From Kitasatospora sp. NBC_01246 (GTDB lineage Bacteria > Actinomycetota > Actinomycetes > Streptomycetales > Streptomycetaceae), in contig NZ_CP108484.1 of NCBI RefSeq assembly GCF_036226505.1, forward strand, positions 7,783,501 to 7,847,500: 64,000 nucleotides of DNA. Direction: 5' to 3'. Positions within the stretch are counted from its first letter, which is position 1. Each line of letters starts with the position of its first letter. Shown one piece after another: positions 1 to 12,000 of this stretch. Below the pieces are notes generated by a model, which made no database searches, was not told the origin of the DNA, and worked only from the letters and a program-made list of their open reading frames with translations. The position numbers were made by a program, and so were the translations under genes.

Positions 1-3000
1 CCGTGGTGGTCGCCGGTGACGCCGAGGCCCTCGACGAGGCCCTCGACGCGCTGGAGGACCAGGGCGTGCGGGTGCGGCGGATCGCGGTGGACTACGCCTC
101 CCACTCCCGGCACGTCGAGGCGATCCAGGAGACCCTCGGCGAGGCCTTCGCGGACATCCGCAGCCAGGCCCCGCTGGTCCCGTTCTTCTCCACCGTCACC
201 GGGGAGTGGATCGACGGGGCGGGCGTGCTGGACGGCGGGTACTGGTACCGCAACCTGCGCGGCCAGGTCCGCTTCGGCCCGGCGATCACCGCGCTGCTCG
301 GCGCGGGCCACACCGTCTTCGTCGAGTCCAGCGCCCACCCGGTACTGGTCCAGCCGATCAGCGAGCTGGTGGACGCCGCCGACGCCTCGGCCGTGGTCAC
401 CGGTTCGCTGCGGCGGGACGAGGGCGGCCCGCGCCGCCTGCTGACCTCGATGGCCGAACTCTTCGTCCGGGGCGTCGCCGTGGACTGGACCGGCCAGCTG
501 CCGGCCGGGGCCGACACCGCCCTGGTCGACCTGCCGACCTACGCCTTCGACCACCAGCACTACTGGCTCCAGCTGACCGGATCGGCCACTGACGCCGCCT
601 CGCTGGGCCTCACCGGCACCGACCACCCGCTGCTCGGGGCGGTGGTGCGGCTGCCGCAGTCGGACGGGCTGGTCTTCACCTCCCGGCTGTCACTGCGCAC
701 CCACCCCTGGCTCGCCGACCACGCCATGCAGGGCGTGGTGATCGTCCCCGGCACCGTCTACGTCGACCTGGCGGTGCGCGCGGGCGACGAGTTCGGCTGC
801 GGCATCCTCGAAGAGCTGGTCATCGAGGCCCCGCTGGTGCTGCCCGAGCAGGGCGGCGTGCGGGTCCAGGTCGCCGTCGGCGGCCCCGGCCCGACCGGCT
901 CCCGCACGGTGGACGTCTACTCGCTGCGCGAGGACGCCGCCGGCGAGGACGGCGACGGCGAGTGGACCAGGCACGCGACCGGTCTGCTCTCGTCCGCCGC
1001 CCCGAGCGGCAGCACCACGCCCGCCGTGGACTTCGCCGCCTGGCCGCCGGCCGGCGCCGAGCCCGTGGAGATCGAGGACTTCTACACCGACCTGGTCGTC
1101 CGCGGCTACTCCTACGGCCCGGCGTTCCAGGGCCTGCGGGCGGTCTGGCGGCGCGGCGAGGAGCTCTTCGCCGAGGCCGTGCTGCCGCCGGAGCAGCGGG
1201 AGCACGCCGACCGGTTCGGGATCCACCCCGCCCTGCTGGACGCCGCCCTGCACACCAACGCGTTCACCAACCCGGAGGACGGCCGCAACGTGCTGCCGTT
1301 CGCCTGGAACGGGCTGGTGCTGCACGCGCTGGGCGCCTCCGCGCTGCGGGTGCGGGTCGCCCCCCGGGGTACCGACGCGCTGTCCTTCCAGGCCGCCGAC
1401 GAGGCCGGCGAGCTGGTCCTGACGATGGACTCGCTGGTCTCGCTGCCGGTCTCCGCCGAGCAGTTGGGCAGCGCGGCCGGCCAGGACGGCCGGGACTCGC
1501 TGTTCCGGGTCGAGTGGACCGGGCTGCCCGCGCCCGAGGGCGCCACGGCCGCGCCGGTCTGGGCCCCGCTGTCCGGACCGGAGGACGTGGCCGCGCTGGC
1601 CGACCGCGAGAGCGTGCCGGCGGTCGCCGTGCTGGACGCGACCGCGGCCGACGCCGAGGCCGACCCGCTGGAGCTCACCTGCCGGGTGCTGGCCGCGATC
1701 CAGGCCTGGACGGCCGCGCCGGGCCTGGCCGAGGCCCGCCTGGTGGTCGCCACCCGGGGCGCCGTCCCGGCCGGCGGCGAGGCCGCGGTGACCGACCCGG
1801 CCGGCGCCGCCGTCTGGGGCCTGGTCCGCGCCGCCCAGGCGGAGAACCCGGACCGGATCGTCCTGGTCGACCTCGACCCCGCCGCCGCGGCCGGGGCGGG
1901 AGCGGTCCTCGGGGCGGTGCTGGCCTCCGGCGAGCCGCAGGTCGCGGTGCGCGGCACGGCGCTCTCCGCCTCCCGCCTGGTGCGCGCCGACGCAGCCCCG
2001 GAGGAGGCCTCTGCCACCGCCTTCGACCCGGACGGCACCGTCCTGGTCACCGGCGGCACCGGCTCGCTCGGCGCCGTGGTCGCCCGCCACCTGGTCACCG
2101 AGCACGGCGTCCGGCACCTGGTGCTGGCCGGCCGCCGGGGCCCCGCCGCCGAGGGCGCCGACGAACTGGCCGACGAACTCGCCGGACTCGGCGCCACGGT
2201 GTCGGTCGTTGCGAGCGACGTCGCCGACCGGGAGGCGGTGGCCGCGCTGCTGACCGCCGTCCCGGCCGAACACCCGCTGACCGGCCTCGTCCACCTGGCC
2301 GGCATCCTGGACGACGGGGTGCTCGGCGCGCTGACGCCGGAGCGGATCGCCGGGGTCTTCGCGCCCAAGGCGACCGCGGTGCGCCACCTGGACGAGCTGA
2401 CCCGCGAACTCGCCCCGCAGCTGCGGACGTTCGTGGTCTTCTCGTCCGCCGCCGCGCTGCTCGGCTCGGCCGGCCAGGGCAGCTACGCCGCCGCCAACGC
2501 CTACCTCGACGCCCTGATGACCCGCCGTCGGGCCGGCGGACTGCCCGGTCTCTCGCTGGCCTGGGGCCTCTGGGAGCAGAGCACCGGCCTGACCGCCCAC
2601 CTGAGCGAGGTCGACCAGGCCCGGATGAGCCGCGGCGGCGTCCTGGCGCTGACCCCGGCCGAGGGCCTGGCCCACTTCGACACCGGTCTGCGGGCCGAGC
2701 AGGCGCTGCTCGTCCCGATCAAGCTCGACCTGCGGGCGCTGCGCTCGGACACCGCGTCCGGCGGCGCCGTCCCGCACATGCTGCGCAGCCTGGTGCGGAG
2801 CGGGCGCCGGGTGGCACGGACCGCCGCCGGGGACGGCAGCGGGCTGGTACGCCGCCTGGCGGGGAAGTCCGAGGCCGAGCAGGAGAGCATCCTGCTGGGC
2901 ATCGTCCAGGCCGAGGCCACCGCGGTGCTCGGCTTCAACGGCCACGAACTGGCCCAGGGCACCCGGGGCTTCAGCGACATCGGCTTCGACTCGCTCACCG

Positions 3001-6000
3001 CGGTCGAGCTCCGCAACCGGCTGAGCGCCGCGACCGGGGTCAAGCTGCCCGCCACCCTGATCTTCGACTACCCCACGCCGGTGGCGCTCGCCCGCTTCCT
3101 GCGCGAGGAGCTCGGCGACACCGCGGCCGGTGCCGCCGCCGCCCCCACCGTGGTCGCGGCCGACCCGGACGAGCCGATCGCCATCGTCGGCATGGCCTGC
3201 CGGCTGCCCGGCGGCGTGGTCGACCCCGAGGGCCTGTGGCGCCTGGTGCACGAGGGCCGCGACGGCATGGTGGGCTTCCCGGACAACCGCGGCTGGAACC
3301 TCGACGAGCTCTTCGACGACGACGCCGCGAAGCCCGGCACCTCCTACGTCCACAAGGGCGGCTTCCTGCGCGACGCCGGGGAGTTCGACGCCGAGTTCTT
3401 CGGGATCTCGCCGCGGGAGGCGCTGGCGATGGACCCGCAGCAGCGGCTGCTGCTGGAGGCCTCGTGGGAGGCGCTGGAGCGGGCCGGCATCAACCCCGGC
3501 ACGGCGCGGGGCGGCAACATCGGCGTCTTCTCCGGTGTCTCCATCCACGACTACGTCGAGTCGCTGACCAGCATGCCCGCCGAGCTCGAAGGCTTCGTCA
3601 CCACCGCGACCGCGGGCAGTGTGGCCTCGGGCCGGGTCTCCTACGTGTTCGGCTTCGAGGGCCCGGCGGTCACCGTGGACACGGCCTGCTCGTCGTCGCT
3701 GGTGGCGATCCACCTGGCCGCGCAGGCGCTGCGGTCCGGCGAGTGCTCGCTGGCGCTGGCCGGCGGCGTCGCCGTGATGGGCTCGCCGGTCGGCGTCCTC
3801 GGCATGTCGCGCCAGCGCGGCCTCGCCGCCGACGGCCGGGTCAAGGCGTTCTCGGCGGGCGCCGACGGCACCATCCTCTCCGAGGGCGTCGGCATCGTGG
3901 TCCTGGAGCGGCTCTCCGAGGCCCGGCGCAACGGGCACCAGGTGCTCGCGGTGCTGCGCGGCAGCGCGGTGAACCAGGACGGCGCCTCCAACGGCCTGAC
4001 CGCGCCCAACGGCCCCTCGCAGCAGCGGGTGATCCGCAAGGCGCTGGCCAACGCGGGCCTGGCCGCCTCGGACATCGACGCGGTGGAGGCGCACGGCACC
4101 GGAACGGCGCTGGGCGACCCGATCGAGGCGCAGGCCCTGCTGGCCACCTACGGCCGGGACCGCGACCCGGAGCGGCCGCTCTGGCTCGGCTCGCTGAAGT
4201 CCAACATCGGCCACACCCAGGCCGCGGCCGGTGTCGCGGCCGTCATCAAGATGGTGCAGGCGCTGCGGCACGGCGTGCTGCCCTCCACACTGAACGTCAG
4301 CGCGCCGACCCCGGAGGTGGACTGGTCCGCCGGTGCGGTCGAGCTGCTGACCGAGGCGCGCGACTGGGCCGCCGGCGGCCGGCCGCGCCGGGCCGGGATC
4401 TCCTCCTTCGGGATCAGCGGCACCAACGCGCACCTGATCCTGGAGGAGTCCGCCGAGGTGCCGGCCGTCGAGCCGGCGGCGGGCGACGTGCTGCCGGGCG
4501 CCGACGCGGTGCCGCTGGTGGTGTCGGCCGCCTCGACCGGCTCGCTGGCCGGTCAGGCCGCGCGCCTGGCGGCCTTCCTCGACACGGCGGACCGGCCGTC
4601 GCTCGCCGCCACGGCGAACGCGCTGCTGTCCCGGCGCGCGCTGCTCTCCGAGCGCGCGGTGCTGGTGGCCGGTTCGACGGAGGAGGCGCTGGCCGGGCTG
4701 GGCGCGCTGGCCCGGGGCGAGTCGGCCCCGGCCCTGGTGACCGGCGGTTCGCTCGGCTCGGCCGGTGCGGGCCGGACGGTCCTGGTGTTCCCGGGGCAGG
4801 GCTCGCAGTGGGCCGGCATGGGCCGTGAACTGCTGGACACCTCCCCGGTGTTCGCCGAGCGGATCGCGGAGTGCGCCCGGGCGCTGAGCCCCTGGGTGGA
4901 CTGGTCGCTGGAGGAGGTGCTGCGCGGCGAGGCCCCGGCCGAGCTGCTCGACCGGGTGGACGTGCTCCAGCCGGCCAGCTTCGCCGTGATGGTCGGTCTG
5001 GCCGCCGTCTGGGCGTCCGTGGGCGTGCTGCCGGACGCCGTGCTGGGCCACTCCCAGGGTGAGATCGCGGCGGCCTGCGTGGCCGGTGCGCTGTCCCTGG
5101 AGGACGCCGCCCGTATCGTCGCGGTGCGCAGCCAGGTGATCGCCGGTCAGCTGGCCGGTCGCGGTGGCATGGCGTCGGTCGCGCTCCCCGAGAGCGAGGC
5201 GCTGACTCGCCTGGAGCGCTGGGCGGACCGCGTCGAGGTCGCGGCCGTCAACGGCCCGGCCTCGGTCGTGGTCGCCGGTGACGCCGAGGCCTTGGACGAG
5301 GCGCTGGAGGTGCTCGCGGCCGACGGCGTGCGGGTGCGCCGGGTCGCGGTGGACTACGCCTCCCACACCCGCCATGTCGAGGCGATCGAGGAGACCCTCG
5401 GCGAGGCCTTCGCGGACATCCGCAGCCAGGCCCCGCTGGTGCCGTTCCTCTCCACCGTCACGGGCGAGTGGATCGACCAGGCGGGCCTGCTGGACGGCGG
5501 GTACTGGTACCGCAACCTGCGCGGCCAGGTCCGCTTCGGCCCCGCCGTCGCCGCGCTGCTCGAAGCGGGCCACACGGTGTTCGTCGAGTCCAGCGCCCAC
5601 CCGGTGCTGGTCCAGCCGATCAACGAGATCGTCGACGAGACCGCGGTCGACGCCCTGGTCACCGGCTCGCTTCGACGGGACGAGGGCGGTCCGCGCCGGC
5701 TGTTCCTGTCGATGGCCGAACTCTTCGTCCGCGGCGTGGCCGTGGACTGGAGCGGCGTGCTGCCCACCGGCACCGCCCGCGTCGAGCTGCCGACCTACGC
5801 CTTCGACCACCGGCACTACTGGCTGCAGACCGCCCCGGCCACCGACGCGGCCTCGCTCGGCCAGGCCACCGTCGACCACCCGCTGATCGGCGCCGTCGTC
5901 CGGCTGCCGCAGTCGGACGGGCTGGCGTTCACCTCCCGGCTGTCGCTGCGCACCCACCCCTGGCTGGCCGACCACGGCGTCGGCGGGGTCGTCCCCGTCC

Positions 6001-9000
6001 CCGGCGCCGCGCTGGTGGAGCTGGCCGTCCGCGCCGGTGACGAGGTCGGTTGCGGCACCCTCGACGAGCTGGTGATCGAGGCCCCGCTGGTGCTGCCCGA
6101 GCACGGCGGCGTCCGGGTCCAGGTCACCGTCGGCGGCCCCGACGGGGCGGGCGCCCGCAGCGTCGACGTCTACGCCGCCCGCGAGGGCGCCGACGACGAC
6201 ACCGGCGCCTGGACCAGGCACGCCACCGGCCGGCTCGCCCCGGCGGCGGCCCGCACCGAGGCGCACGCCGACCTCGTCGTCTGGCCGCCCACCGGCGCCC
6301 GGCAGGCGAGTGCCGACGAGCTGTACGACGACCTGCTCCGCCTCGGCTACGCCCTCGGCCCGGCCTTCCAGGGCGTCCGCGGGCTCTGGCGGCGCGGCGA
6401 GGAGGTCTTCGCCGAGGTCGCGCTGCCCGAGGACCAGCGTGCCGACGCCGGCCGCTTCGGCATCCACCCGGCGCTGCTGGACGCCGCCCTCCAGTCCGGC
6501 CTGCGGCACGCCGCCGTGGCCGACGGGACCGCGGGCGGACCGCGGCTCTGGCAGCCGGCCGAGTGGACCGGCCTGACGCTGCACGCCGCCGGCGCCTCGG
6601 CGCTGCGGGTGCGGCTCGCGCCGTCCGACCGGAACGGGCTCTCGCTGGAGGCCGCCGACGAGACCGGCGGCCCGGTCCTGACCCTGGAGGCGCTCGCCTT
6701 CCTGCCGGTCTCCGCCGAGCAGCTCTCGTCCGCCGCGGCGGACGCCGGCCCGGACGCCCTCTTCCGGGTGGACTGGACCGACCTGCCCGAGACCCCCGCC
6801 GGCGGCGAGACGCTGCCGCCGTGGGTGCCGCTGTTCCACGCGGACGAGGTGCAGATCCTCGCCGACAACGTCACCTCCCCGGTGGTCGCGCTGGTGGAGG
6901 CGACCGACCGGCGCGGCGACGCCCTGGCCCTGACCGGCCGGATCCTGGACCTCGTCCAGACCTGGCTGGCCGCACCGAGCCTGGAGGACTCCCGGCTGGT
7001 GCTGGTGACCCGGGGCGCGGTGCCGGCCGGCGGCGACGCGGCGGTGACCGACCCGGCGGGCGCCGCCGTCTGGGGCCTGATCCGCGCCGCCCAGGCGGAG
7101 AACCCGGACCGGCTCGTCCTGATCGACACCGACACCGCCACCGACCTCACCTCCGGCACCGACGTCGAGCCGCTGCTCACCGCCGTGCTGGGCTCCGGCG
7201 AGCCGCAGGTCGCGGTCCGGGCCGGGGTGCTCTCCGCACCGCGGCTGGTCCGCGCGGCCGGTGGCGACGCGACCGGCGCCGAACCGGCCTTCCGCCCGGA
7301 CGGGACCGTCCTGGTCACCGGTGGCACCGGCTCGCTGGGCGCGCTGCTGGCCCGGCACCTGGTCACCGAGCACGGCGTCCGGCACCTGGTGCTGGCCAGC
7401 CGGAGCGGTCTCGGGGCCGAGGGCGCGCCGGAGCTGGTGGCCGAACTGGACGGGCTGGGCGCGGCGGTGACGGTCGCCGCCTGCGACGTCGCCGACCGGG
7501 CGGCGGTGGCCGCGCTGCTGGCCGCAGTCCCGGCCGAGCACCCGCTGACCGGCGTCGTGCACACCGCCGGTGTGCTGGACGACGGCGTGATCGGCGCGCT
7601 GACGCCCGAGCGGATCGCCGGGGTCTTCGCGCCCAAGGTGACCGCCGTACAGCACCTGCACGAGCTGACCCGCGACCTGGGCCTGACGGCCTTCGCGGTG
7701 TTCTCCTCCGCCGCCGGCCTGTTCGGCTCGGCCGGTCAGGGCAACTACGCGGCCGCCAACGCCTACCTGGACGCCCTGATGGCCCGCCGGCGGGCCGACG
7801 GGCTGCCCGGTGTCTCGCTGGCCTGGGGCCTGTGGGAGCAGAGCACCGGCCTGACCGCGCACCTGAGCGAGCTGGACCAGGCCCGGATGAGCCGCGGCGG
7901 CGTCCTGGCGCTGACCCCGGCCGAGGGCCTGGCCCTGTTCGACGCGGCCCTGCACGCCGACCGGGCCCTGGTCGTGCCGATCAAGCTCGACCTGCGGGCG
8001 GCCCGCGCCGACGCGGCCTCCGGCGGCGCCGTCCAGCCGCTGATGCGGGGTCTGGTCCGGGCCGGCCGGCAGGCCGTCCGGGCGGCGGCCGCCCAGCGCA
8101 GCGGCGGCGGGCTGGCGGACCGGCTGGCCGGGCTGTCGGCCAGCGAGCAGGAGGCCCTGCTGCTCGACCTGGTCCGCGGCCAGGTGGCGACCGTCCTCGG
8201 CCACGCCGGGGCGGACAGCGTCAAGGCGGAGAAGGCCTTCAAGGACGCCGGCTTCGACTCGCTGACCTCCGTCGAACTGCGCAACCGGGTCCGTGAGGCG
8301 ACCGGCCTCAACCTGCCCACCACCGTGGTCTTCGACTACCCGACCCCGCTCGCCCTGGCCCGCCACCTGCACGGCGCGTTCGGCCACGTGGCCGCCGCGG
8401 CCGGGCCGGCGGCGCCGGCCGTCCTGGCCGCCGACCCCGACGAGCCGATCGCGATCGTCGGCATGGCCTGCCGGCTGCCCGGCGGCGTGGCGAGCCCGGA
8501 GGACCTCTGGCGGCTGGTCGCCGACGGCAGGGAGGCCCTCTCCCCGTTCCCGGAGGACCGCGGCTGGGACCTGGACGGCCTGTTCGACGCCGACCCCGGC
8601 CGGATCGGCACCTCCTACGTCGACCGGGGCGGCTTCCTGCACGAGGCCGGTCTGTTCGACGCCGGGTTCTTCGGGATCTCGCCGCGCGAGGCGCTCGCGA
8701 TGGACCCGCAGCAGCGGCTGCTGCTGGAGGCGTCCTGGGAGGCGCTGGAGCGGGCGGGCATCGACCCGGCCGCGCTGAAGGGCACCGACGTCGGCGTCTT
8801 CTCCGGCGTCATGAGCCAGGGCTACGGGTTCGGCGGCGAGGTGCCGCCGGAGCTGAGCGGCTTCACCGCGACGGGCTCCGCCGGCAGCGTGGCCTCCGGC
8901 CGGGTCTCCTACGTGTTCGGCTTCGAGGGCCCGGCGGTCACCGTGGACACGGCGTGCTCGTCGTCGCTGGTGGCGATCCACCTGGCCGCCCAGGCGCTGC

Positions 9001-12000
9001 GCCAGGGCGAGTGCTCGATGGCGCTGGCCGGCGGCGCGACGGTGCTGGCCAACCCGCACACCTTCGTGGAGTTCTCCCGCCAGCAGGCGCTCTCGCCCGA
9101 CGGCCGCTGCAAGGCCTTCTCCTCGACGGCGGACGGCACCGGCTGGGCCGAGGGCGCTGGTGTGGTGGTGCTGGAGCGCCTCTCCGAGGCGCGGCGCAAG
9201 GGGCACCGGGTGCTCGCGGTGGTCCGCGGGTCGGCGGTGAACCAGGACGGCGCGTCGAACGGTCTGACCGCACCCAACGGGCCCTCGCAGCAGCGGGTGA
9301 TCCGCAAGGCGCTGGCCAACGCGGGCCTGTCCACCGTCGAGGTGGACGCGGTCGAGGCGCACGGCACCGGCACGGTGCTCGGTGACCCGATCGAGGCGCA
9401 GGCGCTGCTGGCCACCTACGGCCAGGACCGGGAGCCGGGGCGTCCGCTCTGGCTCGGGTCCGTGAAGTCCAACCTGGGGCACGCGCAGGCCGCCGCCGGG
9501 GTCGCCGGTGTGATCAAGATGGTGGAGGCGCTGCGCCACGGCGTGCTGCCGCCCACCCTGCACGTCGAGGAGCCCTCGACCGAGGTGGACTGGCAGGCCG
9601 GCGCGGTCGAGCTGCTGACCGAGGCGCGGGACTGGCCGGAGACCGGCCGCCCCCGGCGTGGCGGGGTGTCCGCCTTCGGCGTCAGCGGGACGAACGCGCA
9701 CCTGATCCTGGAGCAGGCCCCGGTCGAGGCCGAGGCGGAGGCCGTCGCGGTCGAGGCCGCTCCGGCCGGCGCGGCGCCGCTGGTGCTGTCGGCGAAGAGC
9801 GCGGGCTCGCTGGCCGGGCAGGCCGACCGGCTGGCGCCCTTCGTCGAGACCTCCGAGGCCGGGACGGCGGAGATCGCCGCCGCGCTGCTGGCGCAGCGGG
9901 CGCTGCTGTCGGAGCGCGCGGTGGTGCTGGCGGGTTCGCCGGAGGAGGCGCTGGCCGGGCTGAGCGCCCTGGCGCGGGGCGAGCACAGCCCCGTCCTGGT
10001 GACCGGCACGGTGTCCGACACCGACCGGACCGTGCTGGTGTTCCCGGGGCAGGGGTCGCAGCGGGTCGGGATGGGCCGTGAGCTGGCCGAGCGGTACCCG
10101 GTGTTCGCCGAGGCCTTCGACGCGGCCTGCGCGGCGCTGGACGCGCAGTTGGCGGGGTGGACCGACCACCCGGTCAAGGACGTGGTGCTGGGCACGGCCG
10201 GATCGCTGGACCAGACCGTCTACACCCAGGCCGGGTTGTTCGCCGTGGAGACGGCGTTGTTCCGGCTGATCGAGTCCTGGGGCGTCCGGCCGGACGCGGT
10301 GATGGGCCACTCGATCGGGGAGATCACGGCCGCGCACGTAGCCGGGGTGCTCTCGCTCGGCGACGCGGCGGCGGTGGTCGCCGCACGCGGTCGGCTGATG
10401 CAGGCGCTGCCCTCGGGCGGCGCGATGGTGGCGGTGGCAGCCACCGAAGACGAGGTGGCCGAACTCCTCGATGACGGCGTGGACCTGGCGGCGGTGAACG
10501 GCCCGTCGTCGGTGGTCCTCTCCGGTGAGGAGGCGGCCGTGCTGAAGGCCGCGGAGCAACTGCGCGAGCAGGGCCGCAAGGTCAAGCAGCTGACCGTCTC
10601 GCACGCCTTCCACTCGGCGCTGATGGAACCGATGCTGGCGGAGTTCGCCACCGCCCTGGCCAACGTGTCGTGGGGCGAGCCCAAGCTCGCGGTGATCTCC
10701 AACGTCACCGGTCGGGTGGCCGAGCCCGGCCAACTGGCCGACCCCGCCTACTGGGTGGACCATGTGCGCCGCCCGGTCCGGTTCGCCGACGGCATCGCCA
10801 CGGCGGCCGGTCCCGGTAACGCGGTCTTCGTCGAGCTGGGCCCCGGCGCCGCGCTCAGCAGCGCGGTGGCGGAGTCCGCCGGGGAGGACGCGGTCTGCGT
10901 CGCCGCCCTGCGCGACGGCCGCCCCGAGGCGCACACCGTACTGACCGCGGTGGCCGAACTCTTCGTCCGGGGCGTCGCGGTGGACTGGACCGGCCTCCTG
11001 CCCACCGGCACCGCCCACCTGGAGCTGCCGACCTACGCCTTCGACCACCGGCACTACTGGCTGCAGACCACCGCCGCCACCGACGCGGTCTCGCTCGGCC
11101 AGGTCACGGCCGACCACCCGCTGCTCGGCGCGGTGGTGGAGGTGCCCGAGACGGGCGGGGTGCTCTGCACGTCCCGGCTGTCGCTGCGCACGCACGCCTG
11201 GCTCGCCGACCACGCCGTCGGCGGGGTCGTGCTGGTCCCCGGCACCGGCCTGGTGGAGCTGGCCGTTCGGGCCGGCGACGTGGTCGCCGCCGGCGGGCTC
11301 GACGAACTGGTCATCGAGGCACCGCTGGTGGTGCCCGAGCACGGCGGAGTCCGGATCCAGGTCGCCGTCGGCGGCCCCGACGAGGACGGCACGCGGACCG
11401 TCGCCGTCTACTCGGCCCGCGAGGACGCGGCCGGCGAGATCGGCCCGGACGCCTGGACCCGGCACGCGGCCGGCACCCTGACGGCGGTCCCGGCCGACCG
11501 CCCGATGGCGCCCGGCTTCGACACCACCGCCTGGCCGCCGGCCGGCGCGGAGCCCGTGGAGCTCGACGTCGCCGGCTTCTACGAGGACCTCGCCCGGCAC
11601 GGCTACGCCTACGGCCCGGCGTTCCAGGGCCTCCAGGCCGTCTGGCGGCGCGGTGAGGAGCTCTTCGCCGAGGTCGCCCTGCCGGACGAGCGGCGCGACG
11701 AGGCCGCACGCTTCGGCATCCACCCTGCACTGCTCGACGCGGCCCTGCACACCCAGGCGTTCGCCCAGTCCAAGGACGGCCACAACGTCCTGCCGTTCGC
11801 CTGGAACGGGCTGGTGCTGCACGCCGCCGGCGCGGGCGCCGTCCGGGTCCGGATCGCCCCGCAGGGGCCGGACAAGCTCGCGCTGACCGCGGTCGACGAG
11901 GCCGGCGGCGCCGTCCTGACGGTGGATTCGGTGACCTTCCGGCCGGTGGACGTCGAGCAGTTGGACACCGCGGCGGCCGCGGACGAGGGCCGCGACGCAC